A DNA stretch of 64,000 bases from Opitutus sp. ER46 (lineage in GTDB: Bacteria > Verrucomicrobiota > Verrucomicrobiia > Opitutales > Opitutaceae): NCBI RefSeq assembly GCF_003054705.1, contig NZ_QAYX01000019.1, forward strand, positions 124,001 to 188,000, given 5' to 3'. Positions 26,795-37,919 of this stretch are shown here, piece by piece (within the stretch, counting starts at the first letter, position 1; each line of letters opens with the position of its first letter). Made by a program: the position numbers and the translations under genes. The notes beneath the pieces were generated by a model. That model did no database searches. It had not been told where the DNA came from and saw only the letters and a program-made list of their open reading frames with translations.

Positions 26795-27169
26795 TCAGCG
26801 CTCCCACTGGAGCGCGCCTTTCTTCACTTCGTACCACAGTCCCAGCACGAGCACCCCGAGGAAAAAGAGGATGGGGCCAAGGATCGCGATATTGTGGGCG
26901 AGGAACTCCCGGTAGATGAACGTCCACGGAATCAGGATCACGATCTCCAGATCGAAGAGCATGAACAGGAGGGCCGTGAGATAGAACTTCACCGAGAACC
27001 GCGTGTGGACCAGCCCCTCCCCCGGCAGACCGCATTCGTACGCCGTGTCCTTGATCCGGTTCTTGCGTGCGCGCTGCCCAAAAAAATGGCTCGCGCCCAC
27101 GACCACGCCGGTGATGCCCGCGGCGAGGACGACCTGGATCAGGAAGGGAAGATACGCTGAGGCGGTCAT
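26795..27169 (-). CDS. nuoA: NADH-quinone oxidoreductase subunit A, isolated
   Basis: NuoA is a three-helix membrane subunit of respiratory complex I. The 124-residue protein has helices at PFLIQVVLAAGITGVVVG, YLTALLFMLFDLEIVILIP and IAILGPILFFLGVLVLGLWY. The hallmark loop AYECGLPGEGLVHTRFSVKF between helices 1 and 2 contains the conserved ECG. Normally nuoB and the rest of the operon follow. Here the next gene is the EIIA/DAC fusion and none of the other nuo genes is in the window. Confidence 0.92.
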   Translation of the reverse strand: MTASAYLPFLIQVVLAAGITGVVVGASHFFGQRARKNRIKDTAYECGLPGEGLVHTRFSVKFYLTALLFMLFDLEIVILIPWTFIYREFLAHNIAILGPILFFLGVLVLGLWYEVKKGALQWER

Positions 27170-27280
27170 GCGGTTAACAGACCGACAATAGAGTACAGGG
27201 TGGCAATAAAGAAAAGCCGGAAGGCCTGATTGCCACTGCGATGAGACGCCGCCGCCGCCCCGTCCGGGCCGTTTCCCGCG

Positions 27281-28336
27281 TCAGTCCCCGACGCGAATGA
27301 TCCGCGCGGAACTGGTCCGCGTGGAACCCACGCCGAGCGTCTCCGCAAACTCCAGCGTGCGGACTTCCTCGTCGATCGGCTCGAAACCCGACTGGCGGCG
27401 ATGGGCATTGATGCGATCGCGCATGAGCGCGTCCATCATCACGGGGTCGCGGCTCAGCCAGACCACCGGCTCCGACACCGTGTACAGCGAGTTGAAAAAG
27501 GGCCCGCCGATGAACTGGTAGTGCTGCAGGCTCGCGATGGTGAAGACCCATGTTTCCCGCAGTTCGGGAATGGCGCTCATCTCGGCCACGGCCGCGGGCG
27601 CATTGGCCGGCGAGCGGAAGAAACGCGCCGTGTTCGAGGCGTTCCACAGCGTGGCGTTCACGAGCGCGCCGTTCACGCCGAGCGTCGGGTGATCGGTGTA
27701 CACCGGCATGTTGATCCAGAAGTCCGCATCCAGGAAGAGCGGCGTCGCGAGGAAGCTCTTGCGGTCCTCATCCTTGGTCGTGCTGTTCGCCACGTCGGCG
27801 GTCTGCTTCGCCGCGAACACCGGATCGAACCGCTGCGGGAGCGGCGAGTCATAGAACCAGACCGGGTCATAAAAGCGCCCCGACTCAAGCACGTACACGG
27901 GGTTGCCAGCGAAAGGCGTCTGGCCCGAAACGAGCGACGGCAGATATCCGGTCATCCGCAAACGGAGCGCATTCAGGCCAACGAGGAAGATGTTCTGGTG
28001 CTCAAAGCCGCGCCGCTTCAGCGCCGCAATCACCGCCTTCACCAGCGGAACCGGCGTGGCCATCCCCGGCCCCGAATCCGCATAGACCTTCAGGCCGACC
28101 CGCTTCTTCTGGCCCGGCACCAGCTTGCGCCCTGACGCCTTCTCATAGGCCTCGAACAGCGCTTCCACCTCGGTGTGGTAATCCTCCTCTGAAAAGCTCG
28201 GCAGGCGGGCCTGCCACACCGGCTCGATCGGCGCCTTGGAGGATGTCGCGCCCGTGGGAGCCAGCTGCGGAGCGGCCGCACGGAGGGTGGCAGCCACTAG
28301 GGCCAGACCGAGGAAGGAGAGAAAAGACAGGCGCAT
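27281..28336 (-). CDS. Exported DUF362-like protein
   Basis: The 351-residue protein has a signal peptide (SFLGLALVAATLRAAAP). It then shows SGRKLVPGQKKRVGLKVYAD, SGPGMATPVPLVKAVIAALK, RGFEHQNIFLVGLNALRL and a WINMPVYTDHPTLGVNGALV segment, a pattern similar to DUF362 proteins. Many DUF362 members carry ferredoxin domains, but this one has no cysteine clusters, so a redox role is unlikely. The biochemical function is unknown. It lies upstream of nuoA on the same strand and may share a transcript. Confidence 0.65.
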   Translation of the reverse strand: MRLSFLSFLGLALVAATLRAAAPQLAPTGATSSKAPIEPVWQARLPSFSEEDYHTEVEALFEAYEKASGRKLVPGQKKRVGLKVYADSGPGMATPVPLVKAVIAALKRRGFEHQNIFLVGLNALRLRMTGYLPSLVSGQTPFAGNPVYVLESGRFYDPVWFYDSPLPQRFDPVFAAKQTADVANSTTKDEDRKSFLATPLFLDADFWINMPVYTDHPTLGVNGALVNATLWNASNTARFFRSPANAPAAVAEMSAIPELRETWVFTIASLQHYQFIGGPFFNSLYTVSEPVVWLSRDPVMMDALMRDRINAHRRQSGFEPIDEEVRTLEFAETLGVGSTRTSSARIIRVGD

Positions 28337-28391
28337 GGGAAGGGATTGAGTCGCCCAACCGGGCGGAAAGTTTCGTCGGAAGCCGCTGAAC

Positions 28392-28419
28392 TTGACAGTC
28401 CGGGGTGGCGCTTGAAAGT
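28392..28419 (+). promoter_or_regulatory. Weak candidate sigma-70 promoter for dnaG-rpoD
   Basis: TTGACA at 28392-28397 is a perfect -35 box. The best -10 match at 16-base spacing is GAAAGT (28414-28419), which agrees at three positions. It lies 66 bases before the dnaG start. Confidence 0.3.
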
Positions 28420-28484
28420 GGATTCTTCAGTTTCGGGCTGCGCCTATTAATAGAGGGGCTCGTCCAGCCACCCGCAAACCGTCC

Positions 28485-30365
28485 ATGCCCGTTATCAAGC
28501 CGAGCTGCGTGCGCGACCTGAAGGTTCGCGTCAATCTCGCCGACGTCGTGTCGCGCGTGGTTTCACTGCGCAAGGCCGGCGGCAATCGCCTCAAGGGGCT
28601 CTGCCCCTTCCACCAGGAGAAGACGCCCTCCTTTCACGTCGATCCGGACAAGGGGTTCTACAAATGCTTCGGCTGCGGGAAGGCCGGCGACATCATCACT
28701 TTCGTGCGCGACACGGAGCAGCTCACTTTCACCGAGGCCGTCGAGGCGCTCGGCAAGCGGTTCGGCGTCGCCATCGAATACGAGCAAGGCACTGGCGGCC
28801 AAACCAATGAGGAGCGCTCGCTGCGCCAGGAGATCTTCGATATCCACGAACAGGCTGCGGAACACTTCCATCAGGTATTTCACGCCCGCGACTCCAGCGG
28901 AGAGTTCTTTCGCCAGTATTGGACGGAGAAGCGGCGCTTTGCGCCGGAGCTCGCCAACGAGTTCAAGATCGGCGGTGTCGATCCGCAAGGCAGTGGCCTT
29001 GGTGCTGTCCTCATGCGGCGCAAGTACTCCGAGGAAGCACTCCGCCGCTGCGGCCTGTTCTTCCTGCGCGAAGACACGGTCATCACGCTGGGCACCCTCC
29101 GTCCACGCTTCCGCGGCCGGCTGATGATTCCGATCCGCGATCACCAATCGCGCGTCGTGGCCTTCACCGCCCGCCAGACCGACCTGACGCCGGAGGACGA
29201 TCCCGCGCACGAGGCCAAATACGTCAACTCGCCGGAAACCCCGGTGTTCACGAAGGGCAACCTGCTCTTCAACCTCGACCGCGCCCGCACCGCCGTCGGC
29301 GAAGGACGCCCCTTCGTCATGGTCGAAGGCCAGCTCGACGCGCTGCGCTGCTGGAGCGTCGGACTGAAATCCGCCGTCGCCCCCCAGGGCACCTCGATCA
29401 CCGAGAGCCAGTTGATCCTGCTCAAACGCTACCACGCGCAGGTGGAGTGCTTCTTCGACAGTGACAGCGCGGGCCAGAAGGCCGCCCTGCGGTTCCTTCC
29501 GCTCGCGTTCAAAACCGGGCTCGAGGTCCGCTTCCTCACGCTCGCCGGAAGCGAAAAAATCGATCCCGACCTACTCTTCCTGGAACACGGCATCGAGGCG
29601 TACGCCGCGCTGCAAGCGCAGGCCCAGACAGCAATGACGTTCGCCTGCCGGGCCGCCCTCCCCGACGCCGCGACTGCCTCCCCCGAGCACAAGGCACGCT
29701 CCGCCCAGGCTGTCTTCGAAATCATCCAAGCCTCAGAAAGCGAAGTCGTTCGCAATGCGTCGCTAACCGAAGCCGCCTCCCATTTGCGCGTACCGCTTCC
29801 CGCACTGTACAAGGACTTCCAAGCGTATCTCGGTCGGCTGGCCCGCCAAGCCGCAGCCCGCCCATCTGCCGAGCCCGTCCATGATGCAAAGAACTTAACA
29901 CCAGTGATTAACGGAGCAAACGCGCATACTCCCGAGCGGGATCTCCTGATGCTGGTCCTGCACTTCGAAACGCTCGGCCTGCCCCTCAGTCACGCCGTCC
30001 AGCCCGATTGGGTCGACATCGGCCACGTCGAGGGCAGCCTCCTCAATCGCTTTCTCAGTGAGTTTGAGCAGCATTCGTGGCCCGGCCGTGACCATCTGGA
30101 ACTGCTGCTTGAAACAGAGGAGGAACGGGGTTTGGTGGCCGGCCTTTTGTTCGAGACGCCTGCCATCGAAGACCCGGTAAAGATCGCTCAGGAGGGACTG
30201 CGGCGACTGCGGGCGCGCTCCCTCGAGCCCCGCCTGCGCCAAATAGAACTTGCTCTGGCTAACAGCGGGGCGGACAGTAAGTTCGACCCAATTTCACTAC
30301 TGAAAGAACGTTCCGATATACAACGCCTGCTTCGCCAGCCACTTGTGCTGGCCACCTCGGGCTGA
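28485..30365 (+). CDS. dnaG: DNA primase
   Basis: DnaG lays RNA primers at the replication fork. The 626-residue protein has the CHC2 zinc ribbon (Cys40, His43, Cys61, Cys64 in CPFHQEKTPSFHVDPDKGF and KCFGCG). The TOPRIM domain has VMVEGQLDALRCWSVGLKSA and the acidic FFDSDSAGQKAALRF. The C-terminal part is poorly conserved, as usual for the helicase-binding region. It is followed 43 bases later by rpoD, the order of the classic macromolecular synthesis operon. I see no rpsU upstream. Confidence 0.93.
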   Translation: MPVIKPSCVRDLKVRVNLADVVSRVVSLRKAGGNRLKGLCPFHQEKTPSFHVDPDKGFYKCFGCGKAGDIITFVRDTEQLTFTEAVEALGKRFGVAIEYEQGTGGQTNEERSLRQEIFDIHEQAAEHFHQVFHARDSSGEFFRQYWTEKRRFAPELANEFKIGGVDPQGSGLGAVLMRRKYSEEALRRCGLFFLREDTVITLGTLRPRFRGRLMIPIRDHQSRVVAFTARQTDLTPEDDPAHEAKYVNSPETPVFTKGNLLFNLDRARTAVGEGRPFVMVEGQLDALRCWSVGLKSAVAPQGTSITESQLILLKRYHAQVECFFDSDSAGQKAALRFLPLAFKTGLEVRFLTLAGSEKIDPDLLFLEHGIEAYAALQAQAQTAMTFACRAALPDAATASPEHKARSAQAVFEIIQASESEVVRNASLTEAASHLRVPLPALYKDFQAYLGRLARQAAARPSAEPVHDAKNLTPVINGANAHTPERDLLMLVLHFETLGLPLSHAVQPDWVDIGHVEGSLLNRFLSEFEQHSWPGRDHLELLLETEEERGLVAGLLFETPAIEDPVKIAQEGLRRLRARSLEPRLRQIELALANSGADSKFDPISLLKERSDIQRLLRQPLVLATSG

Positions 30366-30407
30366 GGCTTGCCCGCACCTCGGTCGTGGATTCCTTTACA
30401 CAACAAC

Positions 30408-32297
<1,890 letters not shown>

Positions 32298-32309
32298 GCT
32301 CACCGCTTC

Positions 32310-32337
32310 AGCCCGATCTCACCGATCGGGCTTTTTT
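32310..32337 (+). terminator. Rho-independent terminator after rpoD
   Basis: AGCCCGATC at 32310-32318 pairs with GATCGGGCT at 32324-32332 across TCACC and is followed by TTTTTC. Confidence 0.9.
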
Positions 32338-32480
32338 CTGCCCTGAAGCTTCGCCCCGCCACCCTGCCGCAACCCACGACCACTTCGTATTCAAAACGGC
32401 CCCGCCACCATCGTCACCTGCCCCGCCAATCTGCCTTTCCCGCTTTACAGGCCTCCGCCTGAGCCTACGTTCCCCCAACC

Positions 32481-32720
32481 ATGACCCTCTCCACGCTGAT
32501 TCTAGGTGCGTTCGCCTTCGGCTCGATGGAGCTGTTGCTCATACTCGCGATCGTCCTCCTTCTGTTCGGAGGCGCGAAGCTCCCGGGCCTCGCCAAGGGT
32601 CTCGGCCAGTCCATCAAGGAATTCAAGAAGGCCTCCCGCGACGACGACGAGGTGAAGCCCGCGGCCCCGCAGGCCGAAGCCAAGAAGACCGAGAGCACGA
32701 CCACTTCGAACCAGAAGTAA
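32481..32720 (+). CDS. tatA: Sec-independent translocase subunit TatA
   Basis: TatA forms the twin-arginine protein-export channel. The 79-residue protein has one N-terminal helix ([20 protein letters not shown]), the hinge [19 protein letters not shown] with an amphipathic helix, and a hydrophilic Lys/Thr/Glu tail. An internal ATG at 32526 ([10 protein letters not shown]) gives a more usual TatA length of 64 residues. No tatB or tatC is adjacent, so the other subunits are elsewhere. It has its own terminator. Confidence 0.9.
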   Translation: MTLSTLILGAFAFGSMELLLILAIVLLLFGGAKLPGLAKGLGQSIKEFKKASRDDDEVKPAAPQAEAKKTESTTTSNQK

Positions 32721-32744
32721 GGTCCGCCCAGTCCCTTTTTCCCC

Positions 32745-32773
32745 GCGCGCTCCCATCCCGGAGCGCGCTTTTT
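32745..32773 (+). terminator. Rho-independent terminator after tatA
   Basis: GCGCGCTCC at 32745-32753 pairs with GGAGCGCGC at 32760-32768 across CATCCC and is followed by TTTTTG. Confidence 0.9.
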
Positions 32774-32813
32774 GTTGCCCGCGCTCCAAGCGCCTCCCGC
32801 CGGTCACGATCGC

Positions 32814-35156
32814 CTACGGCGCCGCCTGCGGCCCGCCCGCCCCATCCCCCTCCGCCCGCCCGTCGCCGTCGTCCTGCACCTGCAGCCACGTCCGGAAATC
32901 CGCGTTCTGCAGCGCCGTCCCCAACACGAGGATCTCGTCGCCCGCCCGCAACACCTCCTGCGCCGCGGGGTTCAGGATTCGCAACCCGCCGCGCCGCAGG
33001 CCCGCGATCTGCACCCCGAAGGTCTGGGCCGGCAGGAGCGCGCCGAGCGCCTGGTCCACCGCCGGACTCCATGCCGGCACCGACATCACCTCGAGGCTGA
33101 CTTCCTCGAAAACCGAATCGGCTCCACGCGCGCCCGACACGGTCACCAGACACGCCTGCCCCGCCTTCACCTGCTCCGCCGTGCCCAGCAGCAGGACCTT
33201 GTCACGCGGATACAGCACCGTGTCCGGCGGTGGCAGCGGGATCATGAACCCCTGCCGCTCCACCCCCACCACGGAGCAGCCGTACTGCGCGCGCAGGTCG
33301 AGCTCCGCGATACTCCGCCCCTGGCAGTCCGCGAGGTCCGGCAGGGTGCACTCGAGCATCTGCAGGTTCCAGTCCCCATGCGGCTGCAGCCAGGGCGTCG
33401 CCACGGTCGACATGCGCCGCGGGTCCGTGTCGATCGCGTTCAGGATCTCCACCTCCATCTCGCTGTGCCAGTAGATGAGCTTGCGCCGCAGCACGAGAAC
33501 CGCGACCAGCGCCAGCACGCCGCTGAACAGCAGCAGCCAGCGCGTCGTCACGCCCACCGGCACGATCGAAAAGAGCCACAACCCCATGCCGATCGCCGCG
33601 GCGGCCTTCCACGCGGTCTCCACCACCGGCCGCCACTTCCGCCCGTGCGGATGCCCCCGCGTCGACAGCTCCGCGTACAACATCGCCATTGCCGAGAGGT
33701 TTCGCCAGATGGCCACCAGCGGCGCGATCGAGAGCGCCACGAGTCCCGTCCAGAAGCCAATCTCCACGTCGTGCGGGAACAGCCAGTCCGGCCCCACCCA
33801 GCGCTCGACCAGCTTCAACAGCTCGCCGGAAAACACCACGACGCCCGTGACGAACAGCGCGCCGATGCCCACCTGCGCCACGCGCTTCCGCGAGAGCTGC
33901 CACACCAGGTTGCGGCGCCGGCGCTCGCGCAGGCGCTCGAGCCACCCGCGATAGGCCGCCAGCCAGTCGCGCAGCCAGCGCGGCTCCCGCTTGAGCCCGA
34001 AATCCACGATCGCCTCCGAGTGCCGCGACAGCACCGGCGCCACCAGCGTCGTGACCAGCGAGATGCCGACCGCCAGCGGGTAGAAGCTCCGCGGCACCAG
34101 CGCCGCCGCCACGCCCAGTTGCGCGATGATGAAGGAGAACTCGCCGATCGGCGTCGCCCGCAGCCCCGTCCGCGCCGCGTCCTTCGCCGGCGTGCCGATC
34201 AGCGTCAGGCCAAAGCTCACCGCCAGCGCGCGCACCACCACCGCGAACAACCCGAGCCCCACCACCGTCCCGATCTGCGCCCACACTTCGCGGGCATCGA
34301 TCTGCAGGCCGATCGCCACGAAGAACACCGCGCTGAACACGTCGCGCATCCCCTCGAAAATCCGCTCCACCTGCTGCCGGTGCATCGTCTCCGCGACGAT
34401 CGTCCCGAGCAGGAACGCCCCCAGCGCGAGCGAGTACCCCGCCCCCTGCGCGATCACCGCCAGCCCAAACAGCAGCGCGGCGATGCCGATCGTCTGCAGC
34501 TCCTCGTCCGCCGCGATGCTCATCCGCCGCAACAGCCACGGGACCAGCAGCAGCCCGCCGATGCCGGCCAGCACGACAAACGCCCCCAGCAGCAGTACCG
34601 TACTGGCAATCTGGGTACCCGGGCTCCGGTCCAGCCCCACCAGCGAGTTGAGCAGCGTCAGCATCACCACCGCCACCACGTCCTCGATCACCGCCACCCC
34701 CATCGCGAGCTGCCCCGACCGCTCGTGCGTCGCCCCTGTCTCCTGCAGGATGCGGCTGATGATCGCCGAGGACGACACCATCAGCATGGCCGCCAGGAAC
34801 AGCCCCTGCGCCCCGCTCCAGTCCAGCACCCCGCCCAGCACCCGCGAAAAATAGAAGACCACCAGCGCCCCCGCCAACGTCGCCAGCATCAGCGATAATC
34901 CCAGCCGGCGCAGCTTTCGGACGCTCAGGCGCAAGCCAATGGAGAACATCAGGAACACCAGGCCGATCTGCGCCAGCGTCTCGATCCGCCCCGGGTCCGA
35001 CACCAGGGAGATCGGCGGCGTGTACGGCCCCACCACCATGCCCGCCACCAGGTATCCAAGCACCACCGACAACCCCAGTCGCTGGCACACCCAGCCCACC
35101 ACGCCGCCAACGGCGAGGATGACGGCAAGGTCCTGGATGAAGTGAAAACCGTGCAT
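32814..35156 (-). CDS. KefB-like monovalent cation:proton antiporter with two RCK_C domains
   Basis: I choose ATG 35156 ([20 protein letters not shown]), giving 780 residues; a longer frame to 35438 adds only Arg/Ala-rich sequence. Residues 1-390 are a CPA2 antiporter core with about twelve helices: [38 protein letters not shown], and [20 protein letters not shown] with the ion-site acidic residues. An added membrane part follows (about 430-560), then two RCK_C (TrkA_C) domains around residues 590-690 and 695-765. No NAD-binding RCK_N domain is visible. Export of potassium or sodium under pH or osmotic control is likely. It is divergent from mreB. Confidence 0.85.
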   Translation of the reverse strand: MHGFHFIQDLAVILAVGGVVGWVCQRLGLSVVLGYLVAGMVVGPYTPPISLVSDPGRIETLAQIGLVFLMFSIGLRLSVRKLRRLGLSLMLATLAGALVVFYFSRVLGGVLDWSGAQGLFLAAMLMVSSSAIISRILQETGATHERSGQLAMGVAVIEDVVAVVMLTLLNSLVGLDRSPGTQIASTVLLLGAFVVLAGIGGLLLVPWLLRRMSIAADEELQTIGIAALLFGLAVIAQGAGYSLALGAFLLGTIVAETMHRQQVERIFEGMRDVFSAVFFVAIGLQIDAREVWAQIGTVVGLGLFAVVVRALAVSFGLTLIGTPAKDAARTGLRATPIGEFSFIIAQLGVAAALVPRSFYPLAVGISLVTTLVAPVLSRHSEAIVDFGLKREPRWLRDWLAAYRGWLERLRERRRRNLVWQLSRKRVAQVGIGALFVTGVVVFSGELLKLVERWVGPDWLFPHDVEIGFWTGLVALSIAPLVAIWRNLSAMAMLYAELSTRGHPHGRKWRPVVETAWKAAAAIGMGLWLFSIVPVGVTTRWLLLFSGVLALVAVLVLRRKLIYWHSEMEVEILNAIDTDPRRMSTVATPWLQPHGDWNLQMLECTLPDLADCQGRSIAELDLRAQYGCSVVGVERQGFMIPLPPPDTVLYPRDKVLLLGTAEQVKAGQACLVTVSGARGADSVFEEVSLEVMSVPAWSPAVDQALGALLPAQTFGVQIAGLRRGGLRILNPAAQEVLRAGDEILVLGTALQNADFRTWLQVQDDGDGRAEGDGAGGPQAAP

Positions 35157-35363
35157 GCTTGCGGGAGAGGCGCCCGCAGCCTTGGCCCTCCTCCGCCGCG
35201 CGCCCAGCGAAAACCTCCGGCCCTCGCCGCCCTCCCGGGATTTTTCCGTGGCCGGCGATGCAACCAATCCCCCTTTCCGCGTTCCAACGGGCCGCGTCCG
35301 GCGCCCGCGCGACCCGCGCGCCGCAAACCTCGCCCCCGGGGCATTTTCCCGGCTTTTCCCTCG

Positions 35364-35392
35364 TTGACACCCTGTGGCGGCGCCGATTCGTT
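35364..35392 (+). promoter_or_regulatory. Weak candidate promoter upstream of mreB
   Basis: TTGACA at 35364-35369 is a perfect -35 box. At 17-base spacing the -10 position reads TTCGTT, a poor match. It sits 49 bases before the mreB start and is the best candidate in the divergent region. Confidence 0.25.
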
Positions 35393-35440
35393 TCCGTCGG
35401 CGGCAACGCCGCCACCGCGCTCTCCGCTCAGACCTCAATC

Positions 35441-36454
35441 ATGGCCAATATCCTCGGCTACTTTTCGAACGACATCGGCATCGACCTCGGCACCGCCAAC
35501 ACGCTCGTTTACGTCAAGGACAAGGGCATCGTCCTGCGCGAGCCGTCGGTCGTCGCGCTGGACACCACCACGCGCAAGGTCCGGGCCGTCGGCGATGAGG
35601 CGAAACGCATGCTTGGCCGCACCCCCGGCAACATCACCGCCATCCGCCCGATGAAGGACGGCGTGATCGCCGACTTCGATGTCACCGAGGCGATGCTGCG
35701 CTACTTCATTCGCAAGGTCTCGAGCAGCTCTTTCCGCGCCCCGCCCCGCGTTGTCATCGCCATCCCCTCGGGCATCACCGAGGTCGAAAAGCGGGCCGTG
35801 AAGGAATCCGCCATGCACGCCGGCGCGCGCGACGTCATCACGATTCCCGAGCCCATGGCCGCCGCGATCGGCGTCGGCCTCCCGATCGACGAGCCCGCGG
35901 CCAACATGATCGTCGACATCGGTGGTGGCACCACCGAGATCGCGATCATTTCCCTCAACGGCATCGTCTTCTCGAAATCGATCCGCGTCGCCGGCGACGA
36001 ACTCGACAGCGCGATCATCAACTACATGAAGCGCGCCTATAATCTCCTCATCGGTGAGCGCACCGCGGAAGAGATCAAGATGCGCATCGGCTCCGCCTAC
36101 CCGCTCGAGGAGGAGCTCACGATGGAGGTCAAGGGCCGCGACTCCGTGGCCGGCCTGCCGAAGACAATCCACATCACGTCCCAGGAGATCCGCGAGGCCC
36201 TCGCCGACACCGTGGCCGCGATCGTCGACGCCGTGCGCGTCACGCTCGAACGCTGCCCACCCGAACTCTCCGCCGACCTCGTCGACCGCGGCTTCGTGAT
36301 GGCTGGCGGCGGCGCGCTGATCCGCGGCATCGACCGCCTCCTCAGCGAGAAGACCGGTCTGCCGGTCACCGTCTCCGATGATCCCCTCTCCGCCGTCGCA
36401 AACGGCACGGGCGCGGTGCTCAACGACCTTTCCTGGCTGATGCAGAACGCCTGA
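35441..36454 (+). CDS. mreB: Rod shape-determining protein MreB
   Basis: MreB is the actin-like filament that positions wall synthesis. The 337-residue protein from ATG 35441 starts [20 protein letters not shown], with the phosphate-1 loop [15 protein letters not shown]. It continues with [20 protein letters not shown], the phosphate-2 motif [18 protein letters not shown] and [20 protein letters not shown]. It heads mreB-mreC-mreD-mrdA, so the organism should form rods or otherwise need the elongasome. Confidence 0.95.
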   Translation: MANILGYFSNDIGIDLGTANTLVYVKDKGIVLREPSVVALDTTTRKVRAVGDEAKRMLGRTPGNITAIRPMKDGVIADFDVTEAMLRYFIRKVSSSSFRAPPRVVIAIPSGITEVEKRAVKESAMHAGARDVITIPEPMAAAIGVGLPIDEPAANMIVDIGGGTTEIAIISLNGIVFSKSIRVAGDELDSAIINYMKRAYNLLIGERTAEEIKMRIGSAYPLEEELTMEVKGRDSVAGLPKTIHITSQEIREALADTVAAIVDAVRVTLERCPPELSADLVDRGFVMAGGGALIRGIDRLLSEKTGLPVTVSDDPLSAVANGTGAVLNDLSWLMQNA

Positions 36455-36561
36455 GTGCCACGCGGCGCGCCCCCGCGCGAAGCACGAGGTGACCGGCTGC
36501 GGGTGCGAGGCGTGCGGAGCGCCCTTGCCTCCCGCCCGCCCGCCGCCGTTGCTTTCCCCCT

Positions 36562-37392
36562 GTGCCTTTCTTCCGCTTCGTCCAAACCAAGCCCTTCGCC
36601 ACCTTCGGGGTGATGGTCCTCGTGTGGCTGCTGCTGCCGGTCGGCATCAAGTCGTTCACCCGGGCGAGCTTCTTCGAGCTCACCGCGCCCATCATGGTCG
36701 CCGTCTCCTACGCCCGCGATCTCCAGGGCTACTGGTCCCTCCGCCTGCACACGAAGTCCCAGCTCATCGAGGCCGGTCGCGACCTCGCCCGCACCAACGC
36801 GACCTACGAGCTCGCGGTCCAGCAGAACTCCGAACTCCAGGCCGAGATTGCCCGCCTCGAGGGCCTCTTCCGCCTCCCCGCCCTCAACCAATACCGCTAC
36901 GAGCACGCCCGCGTCGCCCGCCGCGAATTCTCCGCCTGGTGGCAGCAGATCGAGATCCGCAAGGGCCGCAACTTCGGCATCCCGGTCGACGCCCCGGTCA
37001 TCTTCAGCGGTGGCGTCGTCGGCCGCGTCCGCGCCGTCCACGCCACCACCGCCACCGTCGAGCTCATCAGCAGCCCCACGCTGCGCCTCGCCGGCGTCAT
37101 CGAGGGCGACTCCCGCCCCATCAGCTTCCAGGGCGGCAACAACGCCTCCTTCGCTCCGCCGCGCGGCATCCTCGAGTTCGTGCCGCTCGACATCAACATC
37201 ACCCCCAAGGCCCCCAAGCGCCTCGTCACCTCCGGCTTGGGCGGCGTCTTCCCGCCCGGCCTCATCATCGGCAAGGTCACCGGCCTCACTCTCGGCAACG
37301 ACGGCATGTTCCAGTCCGGCATCGTCCAGCTCGACGAACGCCTCGGCGCCCTCACCGAGGTTACCGTCCTCGTCCCGCTCGCCAACCCGTAG
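36562..37392 (+). CDS. mreC: Rod shape-determining protein MreC
   Basis: MreC is a bitopic scaffold linking MreB to PBP2. The 276-residue protein starts with GTG at 36562. It has one N-terminal helix (FGVMVLVWLLLPVGI), a coiled coil near LAVQQNSELQAEIARLEGLF, and the beta-barrel part (RKGRNFGIPVDAPVIFSGGV, TSGLGGVFPPGLIIGKVT). It ends two bases before mreD. Confidence 0.92.
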   Translation: MPFFRFVQTKPFATFGVMVLVWLLLPVGIKSFTRASFFELTAPIMVAVSYARDLQGYWSLRLHTKSQLIEAGRDLARTNATYELAVQQNSELQAEIARLEGLFRLPALNQYRYEHARVARREFSAWWQQIEIRKGRNFGIPVDAPVIFSGGVVGRVRAVHATTATVELISSPTLRLAGVIEGDSRPISFQGGNNASFAPPRGILEFVPLDINITPKAPKRLVTSGLGGVFPPGLIIGKVTGLTLGNDGMFQSGIVQLDERLGALTEVTVLVPLANP

Positions 37393-37394
37393 CC

Positions 37395-37904
37395 ATGCGC
37401 CGGATCCTCGTCCTCTTCGCCTGCGGGCTCGTGCTCTGGACCGTCGTCACCCAGCTCAACCACTCGCTGGCCCCCCTCCACGTCTACCTTTTCGCCGGCG
37501 CCCTCTTCGTCACCTTCGCCGCGCTCACCCAGCCGCTCACCTCCGGCCTCCTCGCGTCCCTCGCCAACGGCCTCGTGTTCGACGCCACCACCCCGGTTGC
37601 CTTCGGCACCCACTTCATACTGTTCGGGCTGACGCATGTCTTCGTGTACCGCGTCCGCGAACGCGTGCCGCAGCAGGACACGCTCTCGCGCATCGCCATC
37701 ACCGTCATCGCCAATCTCGCCCTCTTCCTCGTGTTCACGTTCGTCGCCTTCATCCGCACCCCCGGCGCCGCCGCCGCCTGGCCGCGGCTCTTCGTCGACC
37801 TCATCGCGTCCCAACTCTTCCTCGTCGCCGCGACGCCCTGGTTCTTCGCCCTGCAGGCCCGCGCCCTCGTCCTCGCCCGCCGCGAACGCCCCACGTTCGC
37901 CTGA
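37395..37904 (+). CDS. mreD: Rod shape-determining protein MreD
   Basis: The 169-residue protein starts at ATG 37395 immediately after mreC. It is nearly all hydrophobic, with about five segments, including ILVLFACGLVLWTVVTQL, VYLFAGALFVTFAALTQPL and IAITVIANLALFLVFTFVAF. MreD is poorly conserved in sequence, so the call rests on size, topology and position between mreC and mrdA. Confidence 0.85.
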   Translation: MRRILVLFACGLVLWTVVTQLNHSLAPLHVYLFAGALFVTFAALTQPLTSGLLASLANGLVFDATTPVAFGTHFILFGLTHVFVYRVRERVPQQDTLSRIAITVIANLALFLVFTFVAFIRTPGAAAAWPRLFVDLIASQLFLVAATPWFFALQARALVLARRERPTFA

Positions 37905-37919
37905 GCGCATCCGGTCGCC

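Noticed and set aside
35157-35438. An N-terminal extension of the antiporter by 94 residues
   Set aside because: It is Arg/Gly-rich without helices, and it lies opposite the mreB upstream region. ATG 35156 starts directly before the first helix.
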